Part shown: piece after piece, positions 1 to 10,790 of the stretch
Layout of the letters: every line of letters starts with the position of its first letter
Numbering within the stretch: the stretch's first letter is position 1
Assembly (NCBI GenBank): GCA_022661535.1
Contig: JAKULF010000005.1
Coordinates: forward strand, 620,001-684,000
Direction: 5' to 3'
Source of the DNA: Eutypa lata
Taxonomy: Eukaryota; Ascomycota; Sordariomycetes; Xylariales; Diatrypaceae
Length of the DNA: 64,000 nucleotides
Notes under the pieces: model-generated
Told to the model about the DNA's origin: nothing
What the model saw: only the letters and a program-made list of their open reading frames with translations
The model's database searches: none
Made by a program: the position numbers and the translations under genes

Positions 1-332
1 GGCTTGCTCTCGCCTCTCTCTAGCCAGCTTGTACCACCGAGCGGCGTAGTAGGGTAGACCTACGATAGACAACACAGCTCCCACCATTGCCAGTTTATCG
101 TACGGACGAAGCTTGCTATCCGTCAGATACCGTTCCCATGACCATATTCCCGTCCATGCCGCACCGGTCCATACCAACGTGTAGGTGATGACCTTATTAT
201 ATTCACTCTCTACACACACACATTAGTACTCTAGCTTTTGCCACGAGATAAAACTTGAGTTTGTTGGATCATACATAGAGTTTTAGTACCATCTGCCATG
301 GCTGGTGTCTTCTCCTTTTCGGACGTGCTCAT
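1..332 (-). CDS. Small predicted two-helix membrane protein, 3' end cut by window edge
   Basis: Not recognised at family level. On the minus strand an ATG at 332 begins a short polar leader of about 15 residues (MSTSEKEKTPAMAD). A probable 80-nt intron (about 210-289, donor GTACTA, branch ACTAAT, acceptor TGTAG) joins it to an open frame running off the window. Exon 2 encodes two hydrophobic stretches, VITYTLVWTGAAWTGIWSW and LAMVGAVLSIVGLPYYAARW, separated by a charged loop and followed by a basic tail. This looks like a small organelle or ER membrane protein. The donor is non-standard: the more usual GTATGA donor just downstream would create an immediate stop, so the exon 1 boundary is uncertain. 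The C-terminus lies outside the window. Confidence 0.5.
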
Positions 333-1270
333 TTTTGGCTGATTATTGTAAAAACTCCTCGGCTAATCCAGTTTGTGGCGAGTAGCAAGGGAGTTAAGTT
401 TTTTAATAAAAATAAAAAAGGGACGGGGGGAGCGTCAAGTGCTGGGGACAGGAGCTTGTGTGCGATTGTAGGTTACTCGGTGCGCTTCCGCTGGGGTATT
501 TGGCAGGAAGGGGTTTGAAGGAAGGAAAGAATGTTCAGAAAGCAGTCAGAAGGGGGGCGAGTTTTTTTACGCAAAATGCGGCGCAGTTAGGGTTACCAAG
601 TCCGTAGGAGCCTGCAGTCAGGTGTGTTGGCTGAACTGCGACGCAGGTCTGAAAGCCAATGATGTCAGCAAGTGAAACCAACTAGGTAGAAAGCCACGAA
701 TGTTGGTCGCTGGGCCAACATTGACGCTCGTATTAGTCACAAGATAGCCGGTGGAAGTGTGGTCAACTGGATATCGAAGATACGTTGATGATTCTTCGGA
801 CAAAACTTGGAGTCTAGAAGGCAAGTAGGTGAAGTTGGCTGCTGTTATTCTGTCATCATGGTGCAGCTCCCGAAACCAACACATGTACCATACCTGTATA
901 CTCTACGTCAGTCAACCAAAATTAACCAAAACGTTGTTAGATCGTCTCCAAGGGACAACTTTCCACACCGAATTTATTTATGGTGGAAAGGAACAGAGCA
1001 ACATCATCGTTTTGCCAAAAATAGAAAGGATATGGAAGGAACCCTTAAGGGGGTGTGGCGAGTAGGTCTTCGTATAGGGTAGCATGAACTTACTTTGATC
1101 ATATTATCAAGCAACTCGAATAATTGATATAAAGCACGTTTTGCCCCCTACTTGTCTGAATGCTGGACACTAGTAGTTCCCCAAACAATTCTTAGTTCGC
1201 AATTTGAAGTCACAATTCTAGTTTGACATTAGATTTAGCTCTAGCCTTACAAACTTATTATCTATTGATC
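333..1270. other. Intergenic, nothing supported
   Basis: I see no gene here. Short overlapping frames on both strands around 600-1080 lack coding character, splice structure or recognisable motifs. A homopolymer-rich patch (T/A/G runs) lies near 395-440. Confidence 0.5.
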
Positions 1271-2726
1271 ATGAAGCCCCTTTTCCTTCTTGCCAGTCTA
1301 ACTGCAACGCTCTCTTCTGCAGCCGACCCTCTCTGAGCCAGCACACAAGTCAAGACAGTACCATCGTCTATGCATCAAACAATATTCCTGCCGCGGACCT
1401 TGGTTTACAGCGACGCCATTCCAACCGAGTTTAGAGAAGTAGCGGAAAGTAGCCCCAATCCGGGAGTTCCTTACTTCATTCGACTAATGATAGCCGCCAC
1501 GAACTTGAGCAGCGCGGGCTATCGCCCCCGCTGCCCTCTTCGTGGTTTGAGCCACATACTAGTAGTGGTATGCCAGCATGTTAAATGATTCAAGCCAACC
1601 AAGTTTTCGTGACTAACGATGCACCAGACACGAGGAGCCTTGCAGCAACGAAGAGAGCAGGGTTGTCTATGTTCCAAAGATCTACGAGATTAGCCGTTAA
1701 CACAGTGCTGGGAGTACCAGGGGTAGTAGCTTTCGGATACACCATGTGGGTCTGACAGACGACTGCAAGAATTTCGCGGAAAGCGACGATTCTAAAAAAA
1801 CGGGAAACAAGTGCGTCGTGGGGGCAATCACGACGACCATTTCCATCATCGGGTTCGCGTTGAAGCTCAAAACCTTTATCATCGACTTGGCCGTCGAGAT
1901 CCAGATCGACGCCATGATCCTTGGCCAGGACATGGTGCGCTTTGCCATGGAAAGCCTGGGCCCCTGGCTCAATCCTGCCTTAGCGGCTGCACCTGGACAC
2001 AATGTGAAGACGGTCACAAAGAGGGTGGATTCCGTCGTCAAGCGCGCCGAAGACTCCATGTCGGCCCACCTGGGCGTTGAAGTCCGACACATCGGTCTGT
2101 GGGACGGGAGCATGCCGAACCGAGACACCAACAGCAATGTTAAGAAGAGACGCACCAGCACCGCAAGGGCCGAGGGGGCGGAGGACGGACTCAAACCCGA
2201 CGCCACGTTGCTCCCGGTATTTGGGATGACGCATGGGGGCCAAGACTTCCACTTCGCCTGCGTCGGAGACGATCCCGCGACCAGCAACCCCATCATCCGG
2301 GTGGGTACCGGGCCGGGACCCTCGACCGAGGCCAACCGGCGTCGGGTCCGGGCGCGCGCCCTCGACAACCCCGTTTTCAACAAGCAGTACTTCGATCAGG
2401 GCGGACTGGACGCCATCGGCCGGTCCGACGGCGCAGACATGAACGACCGGGCCATCCAGCCAGTCACGGACGCGGACAAGCAGGCGGCCTTCGACCGGCT
2501 CTACGAGCAACACGGCTGCTATCTGGGTGATGGGTTGTGGAAGACAGATGACGAGCACCCAGAGGAGCTCGACGCGCCTGGGCTCTGGTGGCAGATTTAC
2601 GACGACGACAGCGATGGCACGCTGGCGGCTGGCGCTGTGGCTCCGTTCGGTCCGGACGGAACGCCTTCCATCATCGAGTGGACGACGATCGAGGCGTGCG
2701 CTGACTATGACTGGAAACGGGTTTAA
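1271..2726 (+). pseudogene. Decayed gene for a putative secreted protein of unknown family
   Basis: An ATG at 1271 encodes a good signal peptide (MKPLFLLASLTATLSSAA) that meets a TGA after 21 codons. Readable protein continues in other frames: about 1321-1432 (contains STIVYASNNIPAADLG), about 1588-1752 (contains VFVTNDAPDTRSLAATKRAG), then a long open frame from about 1701 to the TAA at 2724-2726. That last frame has no in-frame ATG near its start (first ATG at 1914). It encodes about 330 residues: a hydrophobic/amphipathic segment (IISIIGFALKLKTFIIDLAV-like, around 1835-1890), a charged middle, and a Trp/Asp-rich C-terminus containing GLWWQIYDDDSDG and IEWTTIEACADYDW. No clean splice pairs join the blocks, so I read this as one gene with several frame breaks near its 5' end. 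Function unknown. The alternative is an intact gene with introns I failed to see. Confidence 0.45.
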
Positions 2727-4200
2727 TTGAAGTAAGAAGATATTATAACGTGTAAAAGACTTATTAAATTACTATTCCTATTATTGTGAATTAATACCTA
2801 GGTATATCAAATATGAAATAAATATTATAAGTAGGTGAAAAGGTGAGTAATAGCAACTAGGCTCCGAGTTCCGGCAAGTGTTACCAGGTGGTAAAAAGTA
2901 AAAGCGAACCAGATAATTACACCCTGCCATTTGCGACCAGGGGTTTTGGCGGATTTGAACGAATACCTACATTAGGTAGGGAACCCTACACCATGCGGCC
3001 TATGTACCCGAAAACACAGCAGTTGGGCAGTTTCTTTGCATTTTTCGTAGATTTGATACCGGTATTGAAAGAGCATTCAACGTATATTTATTGCACACTA
3101 TTGCCTACGTAGTATAGGAGTGTTGTGATGTTGTCGCACTCGTATTGGAAGTTTCATAACGAATAACAAACATCACTTCAAACTGAAGGTCATATCAGAT
3201 GAGATAAAAATATACCTAAGCACATCATTAATGTAATCGAGGCTACGACGTATAAAACTTCGCAATAACAACGGCATATTTAGATCATAGAGGTGTGGGC
3301 CTGCTGTAAGTGACTTGGGTTGTATGAGCCTATAAGGGTCTAGACCTTACGTAGCCCTCTCTTACCAGCCTGCCAGTGGAAGATTAGATAGAAACACCGG
3401 GGAGCCACCTCGGGAAGAGCTGCTTCTAACCTATCATACCACCATATCATGTAAACCATCTCGGACAAGGATCCAATTATGAACAATTCAACAGTTCAGG
3501 TCTTGAAGGTCTAGGACTTCATGCAACCTGCTAATGCAAGCTTGTTTCTAATTGATTAAACAGTCCGTTTTCTTGCCTTTGACATATTTAACGCTTTGCC
3601 ACCCAAGTTTTCTGCAAAGAGCGGGGAGAATGAGTGGTTTGCATTGGACAGTCTGATTGACAGCTCTTAGCAGAATTCGGGATCATCGGCCTCTTTCTCC
3701 TGGAGGCTTGGCAATCTGGGGAACGAAAAAGCTTCTTTTCACCATCAGCGAGAGAGAGACTCCGAAAGTGCGCAATACCTACTTACCTGCTTTTCTGCCT
3801 GCCCCGCTTCCCTGCCATCTCGCTCAAAACATCCATCCGTATTGCCTTGCCTTGCCTTGCCTTGCTTGTCCCCCCCATTTCGGTTTTCGGGATTCAGCAT
3901 ATCATCCCCATCCGATCCGATCTCTCTGGTATCTATCCAATTGTTCTGAGTGCCGCGCTAAGAACCAGCAGAGCTGTCGCATTTCACTTACCGCAGTACA
4001 GCCTATCCTTTTTGCTTGTCTGTCCTCCCGTAGCTTAGAGCGGCACCAGCCGCTTAAGCGATTGATTGCTATTTACTATAATCCGCCTGAAGGGGCTGAC
4101 GGCTCGGCAAGTGGTTTTGGCGACCCGACTAGGCGTGTCTACTTAAACTACCTACTTACTTAGTAGTGCCATTGCGACCAAAACGCAACCAGTGACACAA
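2727..4200. other. Intergenic and 5' region of the Zn2Cys6 gene
   Basis: AT-rich spacer without convincing genes. A TTGCC pentanucleotide repeat (four perfect copies plus partial) lies at about 3843-3866. Pyrimidine-rich sequence upstream of 4201 probably holds the promoter and leader of the transcription factor gene. An open frame at 3657-4163 has no coding character. Confidence 0.5.
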
Positions 4201-7096
4201 ATGTCACCAGAAGCCAACATCAATCAGGTTCCCATTGAGGATCTGACCCCTGAGCAAGCTAGTCATATCATACATTCTCATCGCAAAGTTCGATACGGTA
4301 TGCCAATTTAATCTATTTCCTCTTCAAAACCCTGTCCTGCTGCTTCTTCGCACGTGATCAGACTCTGTCCACTTTCACTCCCCGAGTGACGTAGATGCAG
4401 CACCCCATAATCTTACTAGCCATGCATGCAGCAGCACTACAGTCCAGCAGAGCTGTGTTGCTTACCACCACATTACAGGTACGGCTTGCTGGCCTTGTCG
4501 GCAAAGAAAAGTGAAATGCGACAATAAGCAGCCATGCGAGAACTGTGTCAAGAGGGAGCATCCGCAGTTGTGCTCTTATAAACCTAATCGCTCAAATTCG
4601 AAACAAGCGACGCTGTCGGCCGAGAGCAACCAGGGGAGGAAGAGAGCCCACTCCCCAGATGAGAGTCTCGATGATGATAATGGAAAGGAATCTCAACCCG
4701 AAGGGTGGCATCGAACCCTCGGTAAGTTCGGACAGAGTAACGATGAATCACGCATACTGATGGAGATGCTCTCAGAAGAGTCCGAGCCTATGGAGATGTC
4801 TCGCTATGTTGGCCAGAACAGCATTCCAGCATTGTTGAGAGATCAACCTTCCCCAATAGACACAAAAGATGGTATTGACATACGCCGTGATATGCGACCC
4901 ATCTTTGGGCTCGAGAACTCTGCTCCCTTCCCCCTTATGTCACCGAGACATCTTGAACGCATGACGCAAGATATCTTCTCCGAACTTCCGTCAGATAGGG
5001 AAGTGATGAAGTGAGCATGCCATTCTACACCCTTTCCTCCTGTGAGAAAGCGTGGGACACTAATACCATCGATACTAGATTGTTCCGAGCATACAAAGAG
5101 ATAACACACCCTTTCTGGGGCTTCGTCTTGGACATAGACGATCTGGAGTCTCGAATTATGATTTATCTTGAAGAGCGAGCTAAAAAGGCCAAAGAGCATG
5201 AGAAGCCAGCTCGCCCCGTCTCAGCATCATGGCTCGCTGTACTCTTCGCTGTCATGGCCGTGGGCTCGCAGTATCACGATTCGCCGTATCATATCCGGAC
5301 GCGCGACTCTCAACGATTTGTCCAAATATCATTCCATTTTCTTAGACAGGGGAACTTCTTGCTCCGGTATGCTTGCTTCACCAGTACAGGCCGTGACTAC
5401 TTCGAGTGCTAATATATTAAATTCAAGTCCCAATCTAGACTCGATTCAAGCGTTGCTTATAGTTGCTTTTGTGCTCTTGAATGATATGAAGGCAGAAGCT
5501 TCTTGGGCATTAATAGGCATGACATGCCGTCTCGCCCAGTCGCTTGGTTTGCACCGCGCAATAGCAAGTGACGAGCATACGACGACAGAGATGTCCCTGA
5601 AGAGTTTTGCACGTCGAAAGCTATGGTACACCCCCTTGAACTACTTGACCTTTTATTACATGCTAACTGATCTTGACTAGGTGGACGTGCCAATGGCATG
5701 ACACATTAACATCATTATCATTCGACCGGTAATAGACTTCAACCTCATCGCTTTTCTGGAGAATACTAATACATGATAGACCAAACATGACCAACATACA
5801 ATGTTGTCCAATTCCAATATCTCCGAGCGCAACTGTGGGGGGGCTGTCCTACCTAGAAGCAATGTACCACCTCTGCGAGGTCATCTCACGGCGCCTCAAC
5901 CCCGATGCTACCGCTGACGATTCATATCAAACCATCCTCGATAACTGCCAAGCAGTCGAGTCGCTCCGAGAAAGGGTCTATCCACAGCTACGGAGTAAGG
6001 ATGCCTGCAAGACCGTCGTCGATAGGCTGCAATACTTCGCCCTCCGCCTGCATACCTCATTCGTTGTCTCGGTCTGCTGCCGACCATCCCTGCGGCGGGA
6101 CTGCACCCAGCTCCACGCATCTGAGAAGAAAGACCTCGCGGACAAGTGCAGATCCAACCTGACCGAAACGGTCCGCATGTTCCTGGCCATGCACCAGATA
6201 TCCAATATCCCCACCCGCAGCTGGGCATTCACCTACCACGGGTTATCCTCGGCGGTCCTCCTCGGCATCCTCTGCGAGACGAAGCAAGACTCCGAAATCC
6301 GCGGGTTACAAGGGGACCTGATAGCGGCTCTCTCGGCCGCCGCCGCCAAAGAGCAGACGAGCCCATCACCGGACCATATCCGGAAGAGCGATAGGGATAT
6401 CGAGCTCTCCGGACCCCTCTCGAGAGCCCTCGCCGCCCTCAAGAACATTTACGACTACGGCTCACTCCACGGCGCGTCCGGGCTGCGGAGCGAATCCGCC
6501 TCGGGGACTCGCACGCCGATCGGAGCCGCCTTGTCCCTGTCCCAGAGCTCCCACAGCGGAGGAGGAGGCGGTGGAGCCCCGCAGTACCGCTTGCAGCAAC
6601 AGCCGGGCTACGACAGGCATCAGGATGCCGCGCTCGCTATGGCCGAGCTGCAGAATGGGAATAACTTGTCGGAATTTTCTACGTAAGTTAATAATTTGCA
6701 GAACAACCATCATACTTCACGATTGAGGGGTCTTTGAAGCTGACATCCACTGAACCCCCAGTCCGCCCATGTCGTTTCCCGCCTCGATGCAGCCGCAGCA
6801 GGTGGGGATCCCGGACTTCAGCACCGTCGATCCAGCGACCTTGGCGCCTATGGATCTGTACGATTCCATCTTTTGGGGTAAGCGTTCTATATTTTATTTC
6901 TCCATCTACCAGCTAGCTACTATTTCACATACGGCCTCGTGTTGTATATGGTACTGTGTTGGCGGGACTACCTCGGCTAACATCCTGTTCATCCACCCCA
7001 GAGTCGCCTGATCCCTTCTACAACGTCGCGGACATGAATTTCGAATTCCTACCCCAGGCCCCCCCGGGACAGTCTCAGCAGCAGTTTTATTTCTGA
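4201..7096 (+). CDS. Zn(2)Cys(6) fungal transcription factor
   Basis: A 758-residue nuclear regulator by splicing: exons 4201-4297, 4479-5010, 5079-5366, 5428-5625, 5681-5728, 5780-6682, 6762-6877 and 7002-7096. All introns have GT..AG ends, and most show CTAAT/CTAAC branch points. The binuclear zinc cluster spans residues 36-64 with Cys spacing C-x2-C-x6-C-x5-C-x2-C-x8-C (starts ACWPCRQRKVKC), preceded by HRKVRYGT. The first intron falls just before the cluster. A fungal-specific middle homology region follows (about 205-520), including FRAYKEITHPFWGFVLDIDD, SIQALLIVAFVLLNDMKAEA, GMTCRLAQSLGLHR and the RRKLWWTCQWHD motif typical of these factors. The C-terminus is low-complexity (Gly run, Gln-rich) and ends in an acidic/aromatic tail around DPFYNVADMNFEF, a plausible activation region. 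The DNA target cannot be told from sequence; no adjacent pathway cluster identifies it. Confidence 0.93.
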
Positions 7097-8899
7097 AGGC
7101 CTGGATTGATTTATTCGACATCATAACATCCCTTTTCTCTTTTTCTTTCTTACTATGTAAGGCGTGGGTATCTCGTGTGGGGGGGGGGCAAGGAGTTCAT
7201 TCACTTGTTTTCATCAACAAAATATTGTATGCGTGCTGTGTGTATAGTTCTGGGCAGACACTTACTTAGGAGGTTGAATTCTCGACTCTACTTCCTCTTG
7301 CCCTGCTTTTCGTTTCGTTTCGGGGGGAATTTAAACATGCGATAAGGGGTCTTCCTTTCTTGGATTTCGGATGATTCGTGGTCGGCCGGATTGGGGGAAA
7401 ATTGTTACGTTCATGATAACCACGTGGCTTTCAGAGTACCTGCCTGGAATTTATTCACTTGATTGGGTTATGTGTACTATGATTTTGGCGTACGTACTTA
7501 TGTACGAGGTTTGATCTCGCTATGAGCGTGTTGTTTGTTGTCAATGATATTAGAACAAGCCGGGGTGACATGGCAAGAGTTTGATGGGGGTTTCCGTGAG
7601 TACCAATGTTTTGTCGTAACAGTAACTATTAGACATCGGAAACTTCTCGAGTGTTTGCTATATTATATTTTAGTTCGTGGTGTGCCGCAATTCACTATAA
7701 AATGGAAACACAACTGCAGTTTAGTTTCAGTCATAAATTGTATTTTATATATAGGGTAGTCTCCCTATGATTGTACTTACCTGCGTCTTCTTCATTGGCA
7801 CCCATTTCTTTCCTTCTGTAGGCTCTTTTCTACCACATATTTGAATGTCTTGATCTAATGCCGGGGATGATAATCACACTATAGCACCAACAATCGGAAA
7901 ACTGCTACGATCATAATATTTGACTTCTTATTTAATAAAAAAGTAAGTGTAAAAGTGTTGAGATTCCGCAATGGCAATCTTCACAATGCTCCCCAAAGTT
8001 ATCTCGTGGTAGGTATATTAACTCTACCATACATAATCGGCCTGTTCAATTTCAACGCGATTCTAAACTTAACTTAAAATTATTAGGCATTTCAAAGAAA
8101 TAAGTGGTTTACTCGGCTCCCCAAAATTGGTGAATTAACACCATCATACAAACTACGAATATTAACCCTCAAAGAAATATCGTGAACAAATTGATGATGG
8201 TTTACTTTCAACTTGGCAAGGTGAAATGAGCAGACTAGAGGTACTTCAATCGTACTTGGCGAGTTGATACAACCCACAAGGTACTGTAGTTATAACCAAT
8301 CATTTGAATTTGTTCAACCAGGTTCCGTGGCTCAAACCATATTACGATCAAAGCTTTTGCTAGGCGTTCGTTCATTATCCATCTCTGACTTACAATACTT
8401 TTGGATACTTAGTTATGTATCCCGCCGTTGATGGGAGGTTTCATAATTCAAATTGTGACAAAAACCCTTGCATCTTGCGGGGTGTATCTGATGAATGGCA
8501 AAATGGATACAGCAGCACCTAGTCATGACTGCTTCTATGAACATTGTAATGGGTGCATAAGAGGAAGACACGTCGCAGAGGCGCCCCCACTTGGTAGACA
8601 CGATCTGAGGCAGGGCGAAGACGCGATTTGTTGGCTGGTGGCGGAGGAAGTGGATCTCTATCTAGATAGTGAAGCAAAGTGCCCACCGACTTTTGGGAGG
8701 CCGCATTGGGCATGCATTACCATTATCATCTTTAGTCACATGTAGTTAATGACAAGCCCCCTTTCCCTCTTCGATAGTTAAGTGTCTTTCCTTTGATTTC
8801 GCAAGACGCATGCTGGCTGTTGAATCACCAGACCTACCCAGCTCAGCAACTACCCAGGTACCTAACTAGCCAACGGCCATCATTCTATTTTTCATCGCG
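7097..8899. other. Intergenic, nothing supported
   Basis: AT-rich spacer downstream of the transcription factor. Short open frames (for example 7535-7759 and 8428-8745) lack recognisable motifs or splice support. The last 150 bases before 8900 contain CT-rich leader-like sequence for the next gene. Confidence 0.5.
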
Positions 8900-10138
8900 A
8901 TGTCCAACCTTCTCACCCAGGTCTTCAAGAGCAGCGAGGCCGGGAAATATGGCAAAACGGCGGCCCGACTAGCGGGCACCTATGCGGAGCCCATCGCGAA
9001 GACCATCGAGGCCTACCAGAATCTCCAGGGCCTCGTCAAGATCGGCGCCGTAGCCAGCCGCGCCGCGAACTTGCTGGACAAGGCCGACCAGCTGATCCCG
9101 AGCCTGCAGGTGGTCACGGACTCGGCGTGCGACAAGGCGGCGCTGATCGCCCAGTTCGCCATGCTCGGCTCGGCCGTCGGCTTCGGCGTCCACGCCCTCC
9201 AGCAGTACCAGGGCACGCAGGCCTTGAAGCTGATCGCCGCCCGCCTGCAGGAGATCGGGGAGACCCTCGAGGCCCAAACGGTTCTAATGGCGCAGCAACT
9301 ATTCCCTCAGTACGTCTACGACATGGTGCAGGAACGGCTCGGCGCTACCTCCAGCAAGCGCGAGGCCCACTGGTTCTTCGTCTACCATCCGGACACCGAC
9401 TGGTATCCGGGCTTTACGAAGCTTGTTGGGGAACGCCGTCTCGGCCCGCGCTTCTGCGGCTGGAGCAATCAGCTCGACTCTCTATTTCTGTTCATGCTGG
9501 CCGTCCGCAAGGAGATGGCCGACCGCGCGGCCAACAATGAGAAGGGCAGCCGCCACCACCGCCCCGTCAAGTTCCACATCCTCATCCCGGCCTACCAGCC
9601 CGTCATCGTCACCGATTTCCTCAGCTGCCCCGAGGCGGTCGGCGACTTCGTCATCGAGGGCAAGATCCACAACAGCTATCCCCTCGTCTGGCTCAACCTG
9701 CCCGCCGAGCAGTCTCACTTCCTCCACGATGTGGGGAACTGGACGCCGCCGTCGCCCGGGTGGGTCGACTGGCTCTTGAAGAGCATGGCGCTGCGCAATA
9801 AGCCCTCCGAGGCTCGTCGGGAATTGGGCACCATCCCCATGCCGGCAATCACCGAAAAATCCATCGATGGAGAGGATGCGGAAAAGCCGGCGACGGTAGA
9901 GGACGAGGTCGTCGAGCAAGCAGTTATCGAGGAGGCGGTTTCGCGCCACAACAGGCGTGCGAAAGACAAGGGCCTGAAGGTGCACCGTAGGAGGAGAGAC
10001 GAGTCCATGTCAATGGAGAAGCAGCTACCCCCGGCAGAAAGCCAAGGTGGAGGAGGCTTACGCCAGCTCTTGTCGAGATCGGATTCCTCGATGTCGCCTG
10101 ATGGTCTCAGCAGAGGTCGAAGTAGAATGCGCCGCTAA
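8900..10138 (+). CDS. Unrecognised 412-aa protein with helical N-terminus
   Basis: A single-exon, GC-rich open frame of 412 residues starting at ATG 8900 after an AT-richer leader. I do not recognise the family. The N-terminal ~150 residues are predicted helical: an Ala-rich region, a hydrophobic stretch AALIAQFAMLGSAVGFGVHA (about 79-98), and an amphipathic helix LKLIAARLQEIGETLEAQ. A globular middle (about 155-300) has many aromatic residues, for example HWFFVYHPDTDWYPGF, FCGWSNQLDSLFLFML and FHILIPAYQPVIVTDFL. The C-terminal ~110 residues are acidic, then strongly basic (VHRRRRDES, SRGRSRMRR) and look disordered. The N-terminal helix-plus-hydrophobic pattern is reminiscent of fungal cell-death domains (HeLo-like), but I cannot prove this. 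It lies upstream of a putative defence block. Confidence 0.85.
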   Translation: MSNLLTQVFKSSEAGKYGKTAARLAGTYAEPIAKTIEAYQNLQGLVKIGAVASRAANLLDKADQLIPSLQVVTDSACDKAALIAQFAMLGSAVGFGVHALQQYQGTQALKLIAARLQEIGETLEAQTVLMAQQLFPQYVYDMVQERLGATSSKREAHWFFVYHPDTDWYPGFTKLVGERRLGPRFCGWSNQLDSLFLFMLAVRKEMADRAANNEKGSRHHRPVKFHILIPAYQPVIVTDFLSCPEAVGDFVIEGKIHNSYPLVWLNLPAEQSHFLHDVGNWTPPSPGWVDWLLKSMALRNKPSEARRELGTIPMPAITEKSIDGEDAEKPATVEDEVVEQAVIEEAVSRHNRRAKDKGLKVHRRRRDESMSMEKQLPPAESQGGGGLRQLLSRSDSSMSPDGLSRGRSRMRR

Positions 10139-10790
10139 TGGCTTGCTTGGCTAATCGACGGCTAAAGCGGCTGTTGTAACGAGCATGTTAACATGGAGTG
10201 GCGCAGCGGCAGCACATTCGAACATAGGGACATATCTAAGCATGGAAGGTGTCGGATACAGGACATCGAAAACCAAACGGGACAAACTAAAGCGTGGGCA
10301 GATCCCAGGCAGCTTCGGATATATCTGATAAGGGATGCTCGTCAAGAGGAGCAAGCAAGGAAACCTTTCTTCCTGTTATGCATTTTACGATTAAGGTTAC
10401 ATGATTTCAGACGCAAAGCAGGCATATGACTATACTATAAAGACAAGCGGGCGCTATTAAGTGGCATCACGGCAACGGCAGGGTAGACGGGTTCTGGAGT
10501 TAGGATATTTGATTGATACATTTCTCCGGAGTTTATAGGTTTTAAACGGCATAACATGAATACATAAATTGGATACTTCACACGGCTCATGCCCTGTCAA
10601 ATGCCGGCACTATATTTGCATTCAAATATTATGATTAGAATGCCATATACAATATCTAGAGATTCATGGAAAGATAATAATGAAGGAACTCAAAGGCAAG
10701 TTGTCATAATAACCAAACCCTCCGCCATTTTCAACAAAATGAAGGAAGATAAAAGAATGGAACAGAAGTATGAAAAGGGGACACCTGACC
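10139..10790. other. Convergent intergenic region
   Basis: Shared 3' flank between the 412-aa gene (plus) and the next minus-strand gene. AT-rich, no gene seen; transcription termination for both genes must lie here. Confidence 0.5.

Noticed and set aside
618..1082. Overlapping short frames on both strands
   Set aside because: Opposite-strand frames of similar length without motifs or splice signals are expected by chance here.
3657..4163. 168-codon plus-strand frame upstream of the transcription factor
   Set aside because: Its translation is Pro/Leu/Cys-rich, follows the pyrimidine-rich leader and repeat, and shows no domain.
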